The translations under genes and the position numbers were made by a program. Below, piece by piece: positions 44,816 to 53,821 of a DNA stretch of 64,000 bases. The notes under the pieces are model-generated. The model saw nothing but the letters and a program-made list of their open reading frames with translations. It was not told the DNA's origin and ran no database searches. How positions within the stretch are numbered: position 1 is the stretch's first letter; every line of letters starts with the position of its first letter. The DNA is from Treponema phagedenis (GTDB taxonomy: Bacteria > Spirochaetota > Spirochaetia > Treponematales > Treponemataceae): assembly GCF_008153345.1 (NCBI RefSeq), contig NZ_CP042818.1, forward strand, positions 930,001 through 994,000, written 5' to 3'.

Positions 44816-45312
44816 AACTTTGTTTGCAGTGTGCAATTAAAGCGCTTTTGGGAAGCACAATCCGCAAACGCGGGGATGCATGGGTTTTGGCAAGGGGAAT
44901 ATCATTTTTATCTTATAGTCAGCGAAAATTTTTTCTTTCTTTTTCAAAATTTCTGCGTTATAATTAAGCTTATCGAATACTGGAAGTCTTATGACAAGCA
45001 GGATATACGCATGAAATTTTTTGCATCTTTAGGGCAAAGCTTTGCAAATTGTCTTGCTTTAAAACATCGATTCTGGTAGGCCGTCGTTCATGGCGGTTTC
45101 AATTTACGCAGTGTTGTATATCGGCTGGCTTCAGGGCAAGGGTGGAAGGGATGTTAAGGGATTAAAGGGGTGCAAACCACTTTACTGCAAAGCATAAGCG
45201 AATAAATTCTACAAGACCTTGAACTTTGTGGTGCGCCGCACGGACGAAGTTTTAGTAATATACTTTTACTTCGCCTACGAGTTTAAAAACTTCAAGTAAG
45301 CCCTGTTATGAT
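44816..45312. other. Gap with repeat debris before the sugar ABC operon
   Basis: No convincing gene. It contains scattered pieces of the repeat family (GCTTTAAAACATCGATTC near 45058, TTCGCCTACGAGTTT near 45272). A TATAAT at about 44955 is the only promoter-like signal, without a -35. Confidence 0.4.
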
Positions 45313-45325
45313 AAGGAGGTACGTA

Positions 45326-46837
45326 TTGCATGCTGATACGGATTTAGTTGAGATGAGCGGCATTTATAAGTCATTCCCCGGAGTGCTTGCCCTCGATGAT
45401 GTGTCATTTCATCTTAAAAAGGGTGAAGTTATGGCATTATTGGGCGAGAACGGTGCGGGGAAGTCGACTCTTGTAAAAATAATCTCAGGCGTGCATACGC
45501 GCGATCAGGGCTCATTCAAGTTATTCGGAAAAAATATCGAACAACGGTTTACACCGAAGAAAGCTTCGGAGCTTGGAGTCAGTATTATTCACCAAGAATT
45601 AAACATGTGTGCGCATCTTACGGTTGCGCAAAATATTTTTTTGGGAAAAGAGCTTTGCAAGGCAGGCATTCTCGATAACAAAGAAATGAATTTACAAACG
45701 CAAAAAGTTCTTGATGCTCTTAAAATTACCGATATTCATCCGCACACAATAGTAGGAAACTTGCCGATTTCAAAACAACAAATGGTTGAAATTGCAAAGG
45801 CTATTCATTCTCAGGCAAAAGTGCTGATTATGGACGAGCCGACTTCCGCCCTTACCAATAAAGAAATTGACGAATTATTTGAGATCATCTTACAACTGCG
45901 AGCAGAGGGAGTGGGCATTATTTATATTTCCCATCGACTTGATGAGTTACATCATATTGTAGATCGAGTAACTATTATGCGGGACGGAAAGCTTATTACC
46001 GAAGCAAATTTTTCAGAACTTAGTATGGATAAAATTATTACGCATATGGTAGGAAGAGAAATAAAAGAGCAGTTTCCGCGTGTGCAGGTGCAAAAAGGAA
46101 AGAAGATTTTTTCAGCTAAAGGATTAAATTCGGGGAAGATGGTGCAAAATGTTTCCTTTGAAGCATACGAAGGAGAGATTTTAGGTATTGCGGGTTTGAT
46201 GGGCGCAGGACGCACCGAGCTAACTCGGGCAATTTTTGGAGCGGATCCGCTTGACAGCGGAAGTCTTGAGCTTGACGGTAAACCTGTTACCATACATCGA
46301 CCGCAGGATGCAATAGGGCTGGGGATTGTACTTGCTCCCGAAGACAGAAAAAAAGACGGACTTTGCATAAAACTTTCAATTAAAGAGAATCTTTCTTTAC
46401 CGAATTTAGATTTTTTATCAAATAAATTCGGTGTAATAAATCGTAAAAAAGAAAAAAAACTGCTTGCAAACTCGGTGCAAAAACTCTCGATAAAAATGGT
46501 AAGCGGCAATAAAGATGCTGCATCTCTTTCCGGAGGGAATCAGCAAAAGCTGGTAGTAGCAAAATGGCTTGCCCGTGAAAGCAGAGTGGTTATTTTTGAT
46601 GAGCCGACACGCGGTATTGATATTGCCGCAAAAGTGGAAATTTATAATTTAATGAATCAATTAAAAGAAAGCGGCAAGGCGGTTATTTTTGTTTCAAGTG
46701 AATTACCGGAAATCTTAGGTATTGCAGACAGAATTTTGGTTATGAGCGAAGGAAGAATTACAGCTGAATTTCAGGCGGAAGAAGCAACGCAAGAAAAAAT
46801 ACTTGCAGCGGCTATGCTAAGCCACGAATATATATAA
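45326..46837 (+). CDS. Sugar ABC transporter ATPase, RbsA/MglA type
   Basis: A 503-residue protein with two ATPase domains. The first has GENGAGKST near residue 38 and VLIMDEPTSAL near 160; its signature region is LPISKQQMVEIAKAI. The second has the degenerate P-loop GLMGAGRTEL near 290, the signature SGGNQQKLVVAKWL near 400 and VVIFDEPTRGID. Only the CUT2 family (ribose, galactose, inositol and related sugars) has this form. The start is TTG at 45326: AAGGAGG (45313-45319) is 6 bases upstream, and lies inside the frame beginning at the ATG 45308. The sugar is not certain. Confidence 0.92.
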   Translation: MHADTDLVEMSGIYKSFPGVLALDDVSFHLKKGEVMALLGENGAGKSTLVKIISGVHTRDQGSFKLFGKNIEQRFTPKKASELGVSIIHQELNMCAHLTVAQNIFLGKELCKAGILDNKEMNLQTQKVLDALKITDIHPHTIVGNLPISKQQMVEIAKAIHSQAKVLIMDEPTSALTNKEIDELFEIILQLRAEGVGIIYISHRLDELHHIVDRVTIMRDGKLITEANFSELSMDKIITHMVGREIKEQFPRVQVQKGKKIFSAKGLNSGKMVQNVSFEAYEGEILGIAGLMGAGRTELTRAIFGADPLDSGSLELDGKPVTIHRPQDAIGLGIVLAPEDRKKDGLCIKLSIKENLSLPNLDFLSNKFGVINRKKEKKLLANSVQKLSIKMVSGNKDAASLSGGNQQKLVVAKWLARESRVVIFDEPTRGIDIAAKVEIYNLMNQLKESGKAVIFVSSELPEILGIADRILVMSEGRITAEFQAEEATQEKILAAAMLSHEYI

Positions 46838-46853
46838 AAGGCGGAAAGAGAAG

Positions 46854-47873
46854 GTGAATAATACTCCTGGTTTAAAAAAGATTATGGAAATACGCGGTAT
46901 GAGACAAGTACTTACCGTAACGGCAGGACTTATTGTCCTGTGTATTGTATTCGGCATTATGAATCCGGTGTTTTTTAGTGCACGGAATATAGCAAATCTT
47001 TTGCGGCAAATCGCGCCGATTTTACTGGTTGGAATAGGGCAGTCGTTTGTACTTTTGACCGGCAATATTGACCTTTCCATTGGTTCGGTAGTAGGGATGA
47101 GTTGTATGATTAGCGCAACGCTGATGAGTAAGGGGGTAAATCCGCTGACCGCTATTCTTATTACCGTTTTTTGCTGTCTTTTAATCGGCGCCTTGAACGG
47201 CTTACTGGTTTCTTTTTGTAAACTTCCTCCCTTTATTGCCACACTCGGTACCATGACAATCGCACGGGGAATTGCTCAAATTGTAAACGGCAATTATAAC
47301 ACCGACTCAATAGGAGAACATGCGGAAAATTTCCGTGATTTCTTTTATTACGGCAAAACTCTCGGCCTGTATAATCCCATCTGGATTGCCTTTATTCTCT
47401 GGTTTATTCTCAACTTTTATCTTATGCGGACAAAAAACGGCAGACATATTTACGCAATAGGTTCAAACTATGAGGCGGCGAGACTTTCAGGTGTTAATGT
47501 AATTGCAACAACCTTAAAAGCATATCTCATATCCGCCTTTGTTTCCTGCGTTGTCGGTTTAATTACCTGTGCAACAAGCGGTATGGGAACCATGGATAGC
47601 GGCAATATGTATGAGTTGTATGCGGTTGCCGCCTCGGTTATCGGCGGAATATCAACGCTTGGTGGACAGGGCTTGTTACTTGGAACCATTGTCGGGGCAT
47701 CCATTTGGGCAGTGTTACAAAACGGGCTGCAGTTCGCCGGTGCTCCGGTTGCAATCAGAAATATCGTTATCGGAATCATTGTTATTGTCTCCGTGTTGCT
47801 GGATATTATTGTAAGAAAGGGGAGTTTGGGAGGAAAACACAAAAAAAACCTCAGCGTAAAAAGGATGAGGTAA
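46854..47873 (+). CDS. Sugar ABC transporter permease, RbsC type
   Basis: A 339-residue permease of the CUT2 family with eight to ten membrane segments. Typical stretches are GIGQSFVLLTGNIDLSIGSV near residue 62, LPPFIATLGTMTIARGIAQ near 125 and SVIGGISTLGGQGLLLGTIVGA near 262. Translation begins at GTG 46854, 16 bases after the ATPase stop. It belongs to the A-C-B gene order of ribose-type operons. Confidence 0.92.
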   Translation: MNNTPGLKKIMEIRGMRQVLTVTAGLIVLCIVFGIMNPVFFSARNIANLLRQIAPILLVGIGQSFVLLTGNIDLSIGSVVGMSCMISATLMSKGVNPLTAILITVFCCLLIGALNGLLVSFCKLPPFIATLGTMTIARGIAQIVNGNYNTDSIGEHAENFRDFFYYGKTLGLYNPIWIAFILWFILNFYLMRTKNGRHIYAIGSNYEAARLSGVNVIATTLKAYLISAFVSCVVGLITCATSGMGTMDSGNMYELYAVAASVIGGISTLGGQGLLLGTIVGASIWAVLQNGLQFAGAPVAIRNIVIGIIVIVSVLLDIIVRKGSLGGKHKKNLSVKRMR

Positions 47874-48103
47874 CCACTGTGCTTAGGTTTGTGTTATACA
47901 AAACGAAAGCTGCCGTTCATAGTATAATGCTTAATTCGGTAAGGCGGCAGTTTTTGACATTATGAAATGATAAAAAAGGGGATTATGCGTAGGTGTTATT
48001 TACAACTCGGTTTCACTTTTACCCTACATAAAATTAGTTCGTCCCTTATTTTTACAAGCGATTATCGTTTTGCATTTCGCGACGAAGTATCGCTTATGAG
48101 TTT
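47874..48103 (+). other. Spacer before the sugar-binding gene leader
   Basis: Part of a 330-base gap between permease and binding-protein genes. A weak CTGCCG/CGGCAG stem (47910-47950) followed by five T may end part of the upstream transcript. A TTGACA at about 47955 has no good -10. Confidence 0.4.
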
Positions 48104-48196
48104 GTGCTTTTGTATGATCTTGTTTTAGCGCTTTATCCTACAAAACACAAATAACTTTTTTGGGAATCTTATGATTCCTTAAAAACTTTTTAAGGA
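48104..48196 (+). promoter_or_regulatory. Structured leader of the sugar-binding gene (shared leader motif)
   Basis: Hairpin 1 has arms GTGCTTTTGTA (48104-48114) and TACAAAACAC (48139-48148), with a loop containing CTTGTTTTAGCGCTTTA, similar to the CTTGGTTTTGAGCTTA loop in nrdB unit 1. Hairpin 2 is GGAATC-TTAT-GATTCC (48163-48178); nrdB has GGAATT-TTAT-AATTCC, so one base pair changed from T-A to C-G. Two bases, AAAAACTTTTT and AAGGAGG follow. Confidence 0.7.
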
Positions 48197-48203
48197 GGAA
48201 GGT

Positions 48204-49109
48204 ATGAAAAAATGTGTAGCCTTCATTATCGGATTGTGTTTGGTGTTGCCTGTTTTTGCTCAAAAAACAAAAAAGGCGCCTTACAGAATTTATCTTATCA
48301 CAATGGATCAAATGGATCAGCATTGGGTAAACGTGAACAAGGGTTGTGAAAAAGCAGTCAAAGAGCTTGGTAAAATTACTTATCAGTGGCTTGCCCCCGA
48401 TATTAAAGATGACAACAAGCAGATTGAGTGTGTAAACAATGCGATCGCCGGAGGTGCGGATGCCATTCTGATTGCAGCAAACGGTCCGACTGCTATTACC
48501 TCTGCGCTGAAAGAAGCAAGTGCTGCCGGCATTAAAATCATTTATGTAGACAGTGCGGCAAATTTCCCCGCAGCTCAAACGCTTGCAACGGATAATGTCG
48601 CTGCCGGTAAAACCGCTGGAGAGCAAATGCTCAAAGCCCTAAAAGCGCAAGGAAAAAAGAACGGAAAAATCGGTGTTATTTCAGTAAACAGCGCAACCAG
48701 TTCAACTGTCAGCAGGGAAGAAGGATTCCGCTCCGCATTTAAAGGGACAAAATTCACCATTCTTCAAACACAGTATTGCGACGGAGACGCAGCCCGTGCA
48801 AAAGACATGGCGGCAAACTTTATCACCCAAGGAAGCATCGGCATATTCGGAGCAAACGAGGGCTCAACAGTCGGTATCGGTAATGCGATTGCCGAAGCGG
48901 GCGGCGGCGTGATCGGCGTCGGTTTTGACAAATCAAACATGATTTTGAACCTTATCAAAAAAGGAAACCTCCTTGCAACCATGGCGCAAAACCCCGATGT
49001 CATGGGCTATGAAGGAATCAAAAGCGCTGTAAAAGCGATTGAAAACAAAAAAATCTCTCCGGCTTACTTTGATACCGGTGTATCGGTTTTAACAAAAGAT
49101 AAACTTTAA
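48204..49109 (+). CDS. Sugar ABC transporter substrate-binding protein, RbsB type
   Basis: A 301-residue periplasmic binding protein of the ribose/galactose fold (Peripla_BP_4). The signal peptide ends near residue 19 (PVFA/QKTK) without a lipobox cysteine. Family stretches are IAGGADAILIAANGPTAI near 88, LATDNVAAGKTAGEQM near 132 and the C-terminal ATMAQNPDVMGYEG. It delivers a sugar to the permease encoded upstream. AAGGAGG is 6 bases before the start. The structured leader suggests separate post-transcriptional control. Confidence 0.92.
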   Translation: MKKCVAFIIGLCLVLPVFAQKTKKAPYRIYLITMDQMDQHWVNVNKGCEKAVKELGKITYQWLAPDIKDDNKQIECVNNAIAGGADAILIAANGPTAITSALKEASAAGIKIIYVDSAANFPAAQTLATDNVAAGKTAGEQMLKALKAQGKKNGKIGVISVNSATSSTVSREEGFRSAFKGTKFTILQTQYCDGDAARAKDMAANFITQGSIGIFGANEGSTVGIGNAIAEAGGGVIGVGFDKSNMILNLIKKGNLLATMAQNPDVMGYEGIKSAVKAIENKKISPAYFDTGVSVLTKDKL

Positions 49110-49118
49110 AAAAAACTT

Positions 49119-49144
49119 CGTGCATGTTTTTTTAAACATGCACG
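49119..49144 (+). terminator. Hairpin after the sugar-binding gene
   Basis: CGTGCATGTTT (49119-49129), loop TTTT, AAACATGCACG (49134-49144): a perfect 11-bp stem. No T run follows, so it may protect the mRNA end rather than terminate. Confidence 0.65.
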
Positions 49145-49219
49145 ATAGCTTCCATCCTTCGCCATGCAGACTGGAGAGAGAAGTTGCCCGTGGTGATATA
49201 ATTTTACTCCACTAATATA

Positions 49220-49677
49220 AGGTTTTGTAATTAGCTTCCAGTGTACTTAATCCGATGTATTAATCGAAGCATCGGCAATGATAAGTGCGGATTTTAGTAT
49301 TTCCTATGGTAAACAGCCACGGATGGCGCCGGTTCCATGTAGAATGATGTTTTAAAAGCACAATACTTTTCACGTGCTTTTAAAACGTGTGTAGTGTTCC
49401 GTAATTAACCTGACCGATATAGTAATTGGAGCATTACCCAGCAGCTTGCAGATTCAGCATTACTATGGTAAATTACTCACCGTTGCTCAATTCCAACCGA
49501 TGTTTTAAAGCATCAACACAAAATTGTAGAATTGAAGCTTTAAAACTCGTAGGCGAACCAACGGTAGCAATTCCAAGGGTTCGCCCTTGCGCCGTGTCGA
49601 ACTTTTTTTTATAAAATTTTTTACAATCCGTATTAAATGAATTAAAAACAGAACGAGTTATCACAAAAACGCTATAT
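49220..49677 (+). repeat. Intergenic hairpin element, copy L (nested)
   Basis: Two left ends occur, TATAAGGTTTTGTAATTAGC (49221) and GTGTTCCGTAATTAACC (about 49392), and one right end, the complement of TATAGCGTTTTTGTGATAACT (49650-49673). Hairpins GTTTTAAAAGCAC with complement and GTTTTAAAGC with complement are inside. It looks like one element inserted into, or duplicated within, another. Confidence 0.82.
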
Positions 49678-49725
49678 ATAGTAGTTTATTTTAAAACAGA
49701 AAATTCGACTTCCCTGCTGTTATCC

Positions 49726-50925
49726 CTACTCTTCCGATTTATTTGATAAAGCTTTTTTCTTGGCGGTTGGTGAGCTTTTTGCATGGACTCCTCTTAGCTG
49801 AGAAGTTTTTCCGACTTGGCCTTTTTGAGTTCTTGTTCTAAGACGTTTTACCGGTGTTGTTTTAGGCTGCAAAGGTCGTGGAGGGCGTATTTTTAAGCCT
49901 CCTTTATATAGACAATAGCGGACTGCATATTCAAGCTCTATTCGTTGAGGATTCATCGGTAAAACAAAATGTCTGCATTCTTGATAAACAAATGCGTATA
50001 CTTCTCCCGGAGATCCTTCCCAATCGGTAATGAGATTGATAAAATCTCGTAACAAAAACACTAAGGCTTGTCCTTGGCGCTGAATTTTTCCTTCGTTTGT
50101 AAGAGAATCAAGTTCTTCAAAACCGGACAAAAAGCATTCGGCGAATTTTGCATTATCTTGAATAAAACTGTATGCGGATGGTTGTAAATATAAAAACAGC
50201 TCATAATGCAAAAGCCGCTCAATAATCGGTTTGGAATATCCGGAATGAAAAATTTTATTAAGCTCCTCCGTTAATCGAGAAGGTGAACAATATTCGAGTA
50301 AAGAGGTGTCGCGATGCAGGCGGCAACTAAGTAGAAAAGGGATTTTTGCCTTAGCAAGAATGGAATATTTTATGGCTCGCAACATTCGCACCGGATCTTC
50401 AGAAAAAATATTTTTTAACGGAATAATAGCCCGAAGTCTGTTTTTACGCAGATCGTGCAATCCTCCCACATAATCAATAATCAGATTTTTAATCGGATCA
50501 TAGTAGAGGGCGTTAATCGTAAAATCTCTGCGTTGTACATCTTCTTCAATGGTTCCGAATTTATTTCCTACAGCTCCGTCTTCTATAGAACGAAAGGTTG
50601 ATATTTCGTAAATTTTCGGACCGTAAAAAATATGCACTAAACGAAATCGCTTACCGATAATTCTTGAATTTCTAAAAAGTTTTTTAATCTTTGAAGGCTC
50701 GGCAGAAGTAGCAATATCAAAATCTTTTGGAATTCTTCCAAGAAGTAAATCTCGAACTGCACCGCCTACAATAAAACCTTCATAACCGGCACTGTGCAAG
50801 GTTTGAATTATTTTTAAAGCTTCCGCATCGATATTTTTCGGTGAAATAGTATGTTCCGATGCAGTGTAAACCAAAGCCCGTTTTATTTTATTTCCTTGCG
50901 CATCTTGACTGTAACGAACTCTCAT
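49726..50925 (-). CDS. pcnB: Poly(A) polymerase I / tRNA nucleotidyltransferase family
   Basis: A 399-residue class II nucleotidyltransferase. The head domain has GFIVGGAVRDLLLGRIPKDF near residue 52, with the catalytic DFD, and RRDFTINALYYDP near 132. The flexible motif NSRIIGKRFRLVHI favours poly(A) polymerase over the CCA-adding enzyme. The C-terminal 40 residues are strongly basic, fitting RNA binding. It would add 3' tails that speed RNA decay. No ribosome binding site precedes the ATG at 50925. Confidence 0.87.
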   Translation of the reverse strand: MRVRYSQDAQGNKIKRALVYTASEHTISPKNIDAEALKIIQTLHSAGYEGFIVGGAVRDLLLGRIPKDFDIATSAEPSKIKKLFRNSRIIGKRFRLVHIFYGPKIYEISTFRSIEDGAVGNKFGTIEEDVQRRDFTINALYYDPIKNLIIDYVGGLHDLRKNRLRAIIPLKNIFSEDPVRMLRAIKYSILAKAKIPFLLSCRLHRDTSLLEYCSPSRLTEELNKIFHSGYSKPIIERLLHYELFLYLQPSAYSFIQDNAKFAECFLSGFEELDSLTNEGKIQRQGQALVFLLRDFINLITDWEGSPGEVYAFVYQECRHFVLPMNPQRIELEYAVRYCLYKGGLKIRPPRPLQPKTTPVKRLRTRTQKGQVGKTSQLRGVHAKSSPTAKKKALSNKSEE

Positions 50926-50939
50926 AACAACTGAAATCT

Positions 50940-50968
50940 ATTTTGTACATAAAAGCGCTTTCTGTCAA
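50940..50968 (-). promoter_or_regulatory. Promoter of pcnB
   Basis: On the minus strand perfect -35 TTGACA (50963-50968), 17-base spacer, -10 CAAAAT (50940-50945). The ATG is 14 bases past the -10, so the leader is only about 7 bases. Confidence 0.7.
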
Positions 50969-50980
50969 GCACGCGGCAGT

Positions 50981-51314
50981 GTTGTTAATAAGGCATACGC
51001 ACGAAGAATAAAAACTGTATATGCATATGGCGTTGCGGTTTGAAGCCTCCCGAAAACCGGCTTTGGCTTACGCCTTGCCGGAACAAAACACTTGCAAACC
51101 GCCGGCGTACTACGGGCTCCGCTGTCGCTGCGGCTGTTTTTGCGCTATTTTGAGCGCGCAAAAACGATCCGGCTTCGCATTTTTGAAAAAATGCTTCGCC
51201 GCCCTCCGTCCGCCTAACGCAATTTTCTGTATATTTGAATAATTTTTACTCTCTCCATGTGGTTATTTTTTTCATGCGTATGCCCTGGCGTTGCTAATAA
51301 GGCGTACGCACGAA
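50981..51314. repeat. GC-rich segment flanked by 25-bp direct repeats
   Basis: Copies at 50981-51005 and 51290-51314 differ at 2 of 25 positions and share the core TACGCACGAA. The roughly 285 bases between are clearly more GC-rich than the surroundings, with GCGC-rich short inverted repeats (AAAAACGATCCGGC area). The plus-strand frame 51021-51242 in it is not convincing as a gene. It may be an inserted segment. Confidence 0.55.
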
Positions 51315-51454
51315 CCAGGGGCTGCTATTCCTTGAATTTACTTTGATGTGCTGATTATAAACGGTGTTTAAAAACTGCCGTTTTTTTAGGGGCATTCTTC
51401 TATCCTGTTTAAAAATTGATTTTTTGCCTGACATAATTTACAAACACTCCGCAA

Positions 51455-51605
51455 TTACTTGCTGTTATACCGACTCAAAGCAACACTAATAGCGGAGCGC
51501 CCGTAATTCCATATAGAAGCAATGTTTTAACGCAAGCGCCCCGATTCGTATATTCACATCAAACGAATTAAAAACGCATCGCCGTATCAAAAGTCCTACA
51601 CTGAT
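51455..51605 (+). repeat. Intergenic hairpin element, copy M (decayed)
   Basis: CCGCAATTACTTGCTGTTAT resembles the left end, and CGAATTAAAAACGCATCGCC resembles the right-end block. Most internal hairpins are gone. Confidence 0.5.
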
Positions 51606-51629
51606 TTTAAAACAAGTATAAAAAAGCTT

Positions 51630-52856
51630 TTATTTTTTTGTTTCGGAATTAGAAAACATAAATCCGCCGACAGGGTATTGAAAAACTCTTAATTCAAACT
51701 CATGCACGGCTGCAAACAAGTGATCAAAAATATCTGCTTGAATGTTTTCGTATTCCGCCCATTTTGTTGTTGCCGTAAAAACATAGATTTCAAGCGGAAT
51801 ACCGGTTGGACCGGGCTCCAATTGCCGCACTAAAAATGTAAGATCTTTTCTAAGCATATCTAAACTTTGTAAATAGCGGGTTACATAAACTCTGAATGTA
51901 CCGAGATTGGTCAGGCGGTTATCATTAAGTAAATGATCCGTATTGTCTTTATAGCAAGCATCAATTTTACTTTCGATTTCTTCAAAATATGATTTTAATA
52001 ATGCAATTTTTCCTGTTTTTTCGCGGAGCTGCTCATCCATGAATTTAACTGACGCAACGTCTAAATAAATTGAACGTTTAATTCTTCGCCCGCCTGTTTC
52101 CTGCATACCGCGCCAGTTTTTAAAGCCGCTTTGCATTAAATCATTGGTGGGAACAACCGAAATTGTTTTATCCCAGTTTTGAATTTTAATTGTATGTAAG
52201 GCTACTTCTTTTACATCGCCGTCCGCATCGTATTTGGGAACAGAGATCCAATCGCCGCGCCGCACTAAATCATACGATGAAATTTGCAGACTTGCCACAA
52301 ATGACAAAATTGTCTCGCGAAAAACTAACAACAGCACCGCAGTCATTGCGCCAATTCCGCTGAGGAGTGCCCACGGAGATTTGCCGCTGACAGTTCCGGC
52401 GGCAATTATAAAAGCGGCGATGTACATGATCAATATAAAAACTTGGATATACCCGCGATACGGTTTACCTTGAAACCTCGGCTCATTTTCCGTATAACTT
52501 GCAAGTCCATCCAAAGTACCGTGCAATAACTTTGCTATGATCCAAATTATAATCAGGTTTGAAATTTTTTCCAGGATAGATGCTCCGTTATGCAGTCTGG
52601 TGGATAAGTATGTAAAACCGATGACATAGATAATTAAAGAAACTTTTTCAAAATGGATAAATTTAAAAATATACGCAGCAAGTTTATTTTTTGATATAAA
52701 CGGTGATATAACTTTGACCATCATGCTTAGTAATAGTTTTTTTATAACTTTATGCAAGATAAATAAAACACATACGATAATTACAAACCAAAAAATATCT
52801 TCTCGTAAGGGATCAACACGAAGCCAGGGTTGAATGATATCTGTCCAAATTCTCAT
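51630..52856 (-). CDS. MscS-family mechanosensitive channel, YbdG-like
   Basis: A 408-residue inner-membrane protein with about five membrane segments in residues 20-180. An MscS beta domain follows: FRETILSFVASLQISSYDLVRRGDWI near 180, then NWRGMQETGGRRIKRSIYLD near 250, a stretch typical of YbdG-type miniconductance channels. It probably gates on membrane tension during osmotic downshift. GAGGA is upstream of the start. Monocistronic. Confidence 0.88.
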   Translation of the reverse strand: MRIWTDIIQPWLRVDPLREDIFWFVIIVCVLFILHKVIKKLLLSMMVKVISPFISKNKLAAYIFKFIHFEKVSLIIYVIGFTYLSTRLHNGASILEKISNLIIIWIIAKLLHGTLDGLASYTENEPRFQGKPYRGYIQVFILIMYIAAFIIAAGTVSGKSPWALLSGIGAMTAVLLLVFRETILSFVASLQISSYDLVRRGDWISVPKYDADGDVKEVALHTIKIQNWDKTISVVPTNDLMQSGFKNWRGMQETGGRRIKRSIYLDVASVKFMDEQLREKTGKIALLKSYFEEIESKIDACYKDNTDHLLNDNRLTNLGTFRVYVTRYLQSLDMLRKDLTFLVRQLEPGPTGIPLEIYVFTATTKWAEYENIQADIFDHLFAAVHEFELRVFQYPVGGFMFSNSETKK

Positions 52857-53094
52857 AATACAATCCTCATCAGGTAAAAATCAACGGTTTTATTCAATCG
52901 GCATAATTAAAACAGGCGCCGGCAGAAAAACCGCTCTTTGCATAAAGATACCATAACCTTCAGATTATTACCACTTATTGTAAAGATATCTTAGTAAAAA
53001 AATATTGTTTTTTTACCGATAAAAACTTTATTTTCAGCGTTTAGAAACTTTGCGGCTATAATTAAGAATTAAGGTACCGCTTTTTAAACTTTTT

Positions 53095-53474
53095 TAAACC
53101 GAGTCTGTGGAGCAATGTTTAAAACTAAAAAATACTTTCAGATGTATGGTTTATGCTTGCAGGCTTAATTTTGACGTCCTTGTCAAAATTACACCTGCGA
53201 GTTTTAAAGCTTTGTAAATAATTTTGCTTTAAAACTCGCTGCTGCGTGGAACCACTGCCATCCGTGGCAGTTCTGAATGTAATGTTTGCTATTCCTGTTT
53301 ACAGTAGCTGCGAGTTTAAAAGCTTCAATTTTACAAAACAGTGTTGATGCTTTTAAACATCGTTTGGAATGGAGCAAGGGTGGGCAATGTACCATAGGAA
53401 TGCTTAAATCCGCAAACCGTTATTATTAATACCGCGATTACTAACAACAACTTAATTACAAAACGCTGTACTAC
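53095..53474 (-). repeat. Intergenic hairpin element, copy N
   Basis: Ends TTAATTACAAAACGCTGTA at about 53454-53472. Hairpins: GGCTTAATTTTGAC (53162-53175) with GTCAAAATTACACC, GCGAGTTTTAAAGC with its complement, CTGCC/GGCAG around ATCCGT, and the GTTTAAAAGC type. The middle part matches copy H closely. Confidence 0.82.
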
Positions 53475-53557
53475 AGCTCGTGTCCAACTTTTTTTTGGGG
53501 GGTACACATTATAGGGGTGAAATTATCACAGATTAAAGACAAATGTTTTCCGAAATA

Positions 53558-53586
53558 TTGACAAAAAGAAAAAATAATGATATTGT
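53558..53586 (+). promoter_or_regulatory. Promoter of the tRNA-Gln/tRNA-Glu pair
   Basis: Perfect -35 TTGACA (53558-53563), 17-base spacer, -10 TATTGT (53581-53586). The first tRNA begins 11 bases later. Confidence 0.85.
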
Positions 53587-53596
53587 TTCTTCTCTT

Positions 53597-53667
53597 TCCC
53601 CGGTTGTGTAACGGTAGCACCGCAGATTCTGGTTCTGCTTGTGGGGGTTCGAATCCTCCCTGGGGAA
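53597..53667 (+). tRNA. tRNA-Gln (anticodon CTG)
   Basis: A 71-base cloverleaf. The acceptor arm TCCCCGG pairs with CTGGGGA with one G-T, the anticodon stem GCAGA/TCTGC holds loop TTCTGGT, and the T arm has GGTTCGAATCC. CCA is not encoded. Confidence 0.95.
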
Positions 53668-53686
53668 TTTTTTTTAAATACCGATA

Positions 53687-53758
53687 GGTCCCTTCGTCTA
53701 TCGGTTAGGACGTGAGATTCTCAATCTCAAAAGACGGGTTCGATTCCCGTAGGGACCG
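53687..53758 (+). tRNA. tRNA-Glu (anticodon CTC)
   Basis: A 72-base cloverleaf. Acceptor GGTCCCT pairs perfectly with AGGGACC, anticodon stem TGAGA/TCTCA holds loop TTCTCAA, and the discriminator base is G. Co-transcribed with tRNA-Gln, 19 bases downstream; CCA is not encoded. Confidence 0.95.
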
Positions 53759-53821
53759 TTTCAAAATTCAAAACTAAATAAAGTCTAGTTTTTTTTTGCA
53801 ATTCAGTACATAATAGTAACT

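Noticed and set aside
44807-45079. A 90-codon frame before the sugar ABC operon
   Set aside because: Parts are translated repeat K debris and there is no ribosome binding site.
49220-49677. Integron attC sites, since variable paired arms with conserved ends resemble attC and treponemes can carry integrons
   Set aside because: No integrase gene, no row of small cassette genes, and the elements lie between ordinary operons on both strands. The ends (TAYAGCGTTTT) do not match the RYYYAAC/GTTRRRY core convincingly.
51021-51242. A 73-codon frame in the GC-rich segment
   Set aside because: No ribosome binding site, no recognisable motif, and cysteine/arginine-rich composition typical of chance translation.
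53488-53502. T8-G6 tract upstream of the tRNA pair as a phase-variable switch
   Set aside because: It lies about 60 bases upstream of a complete strong promoter and the G run is only six long.
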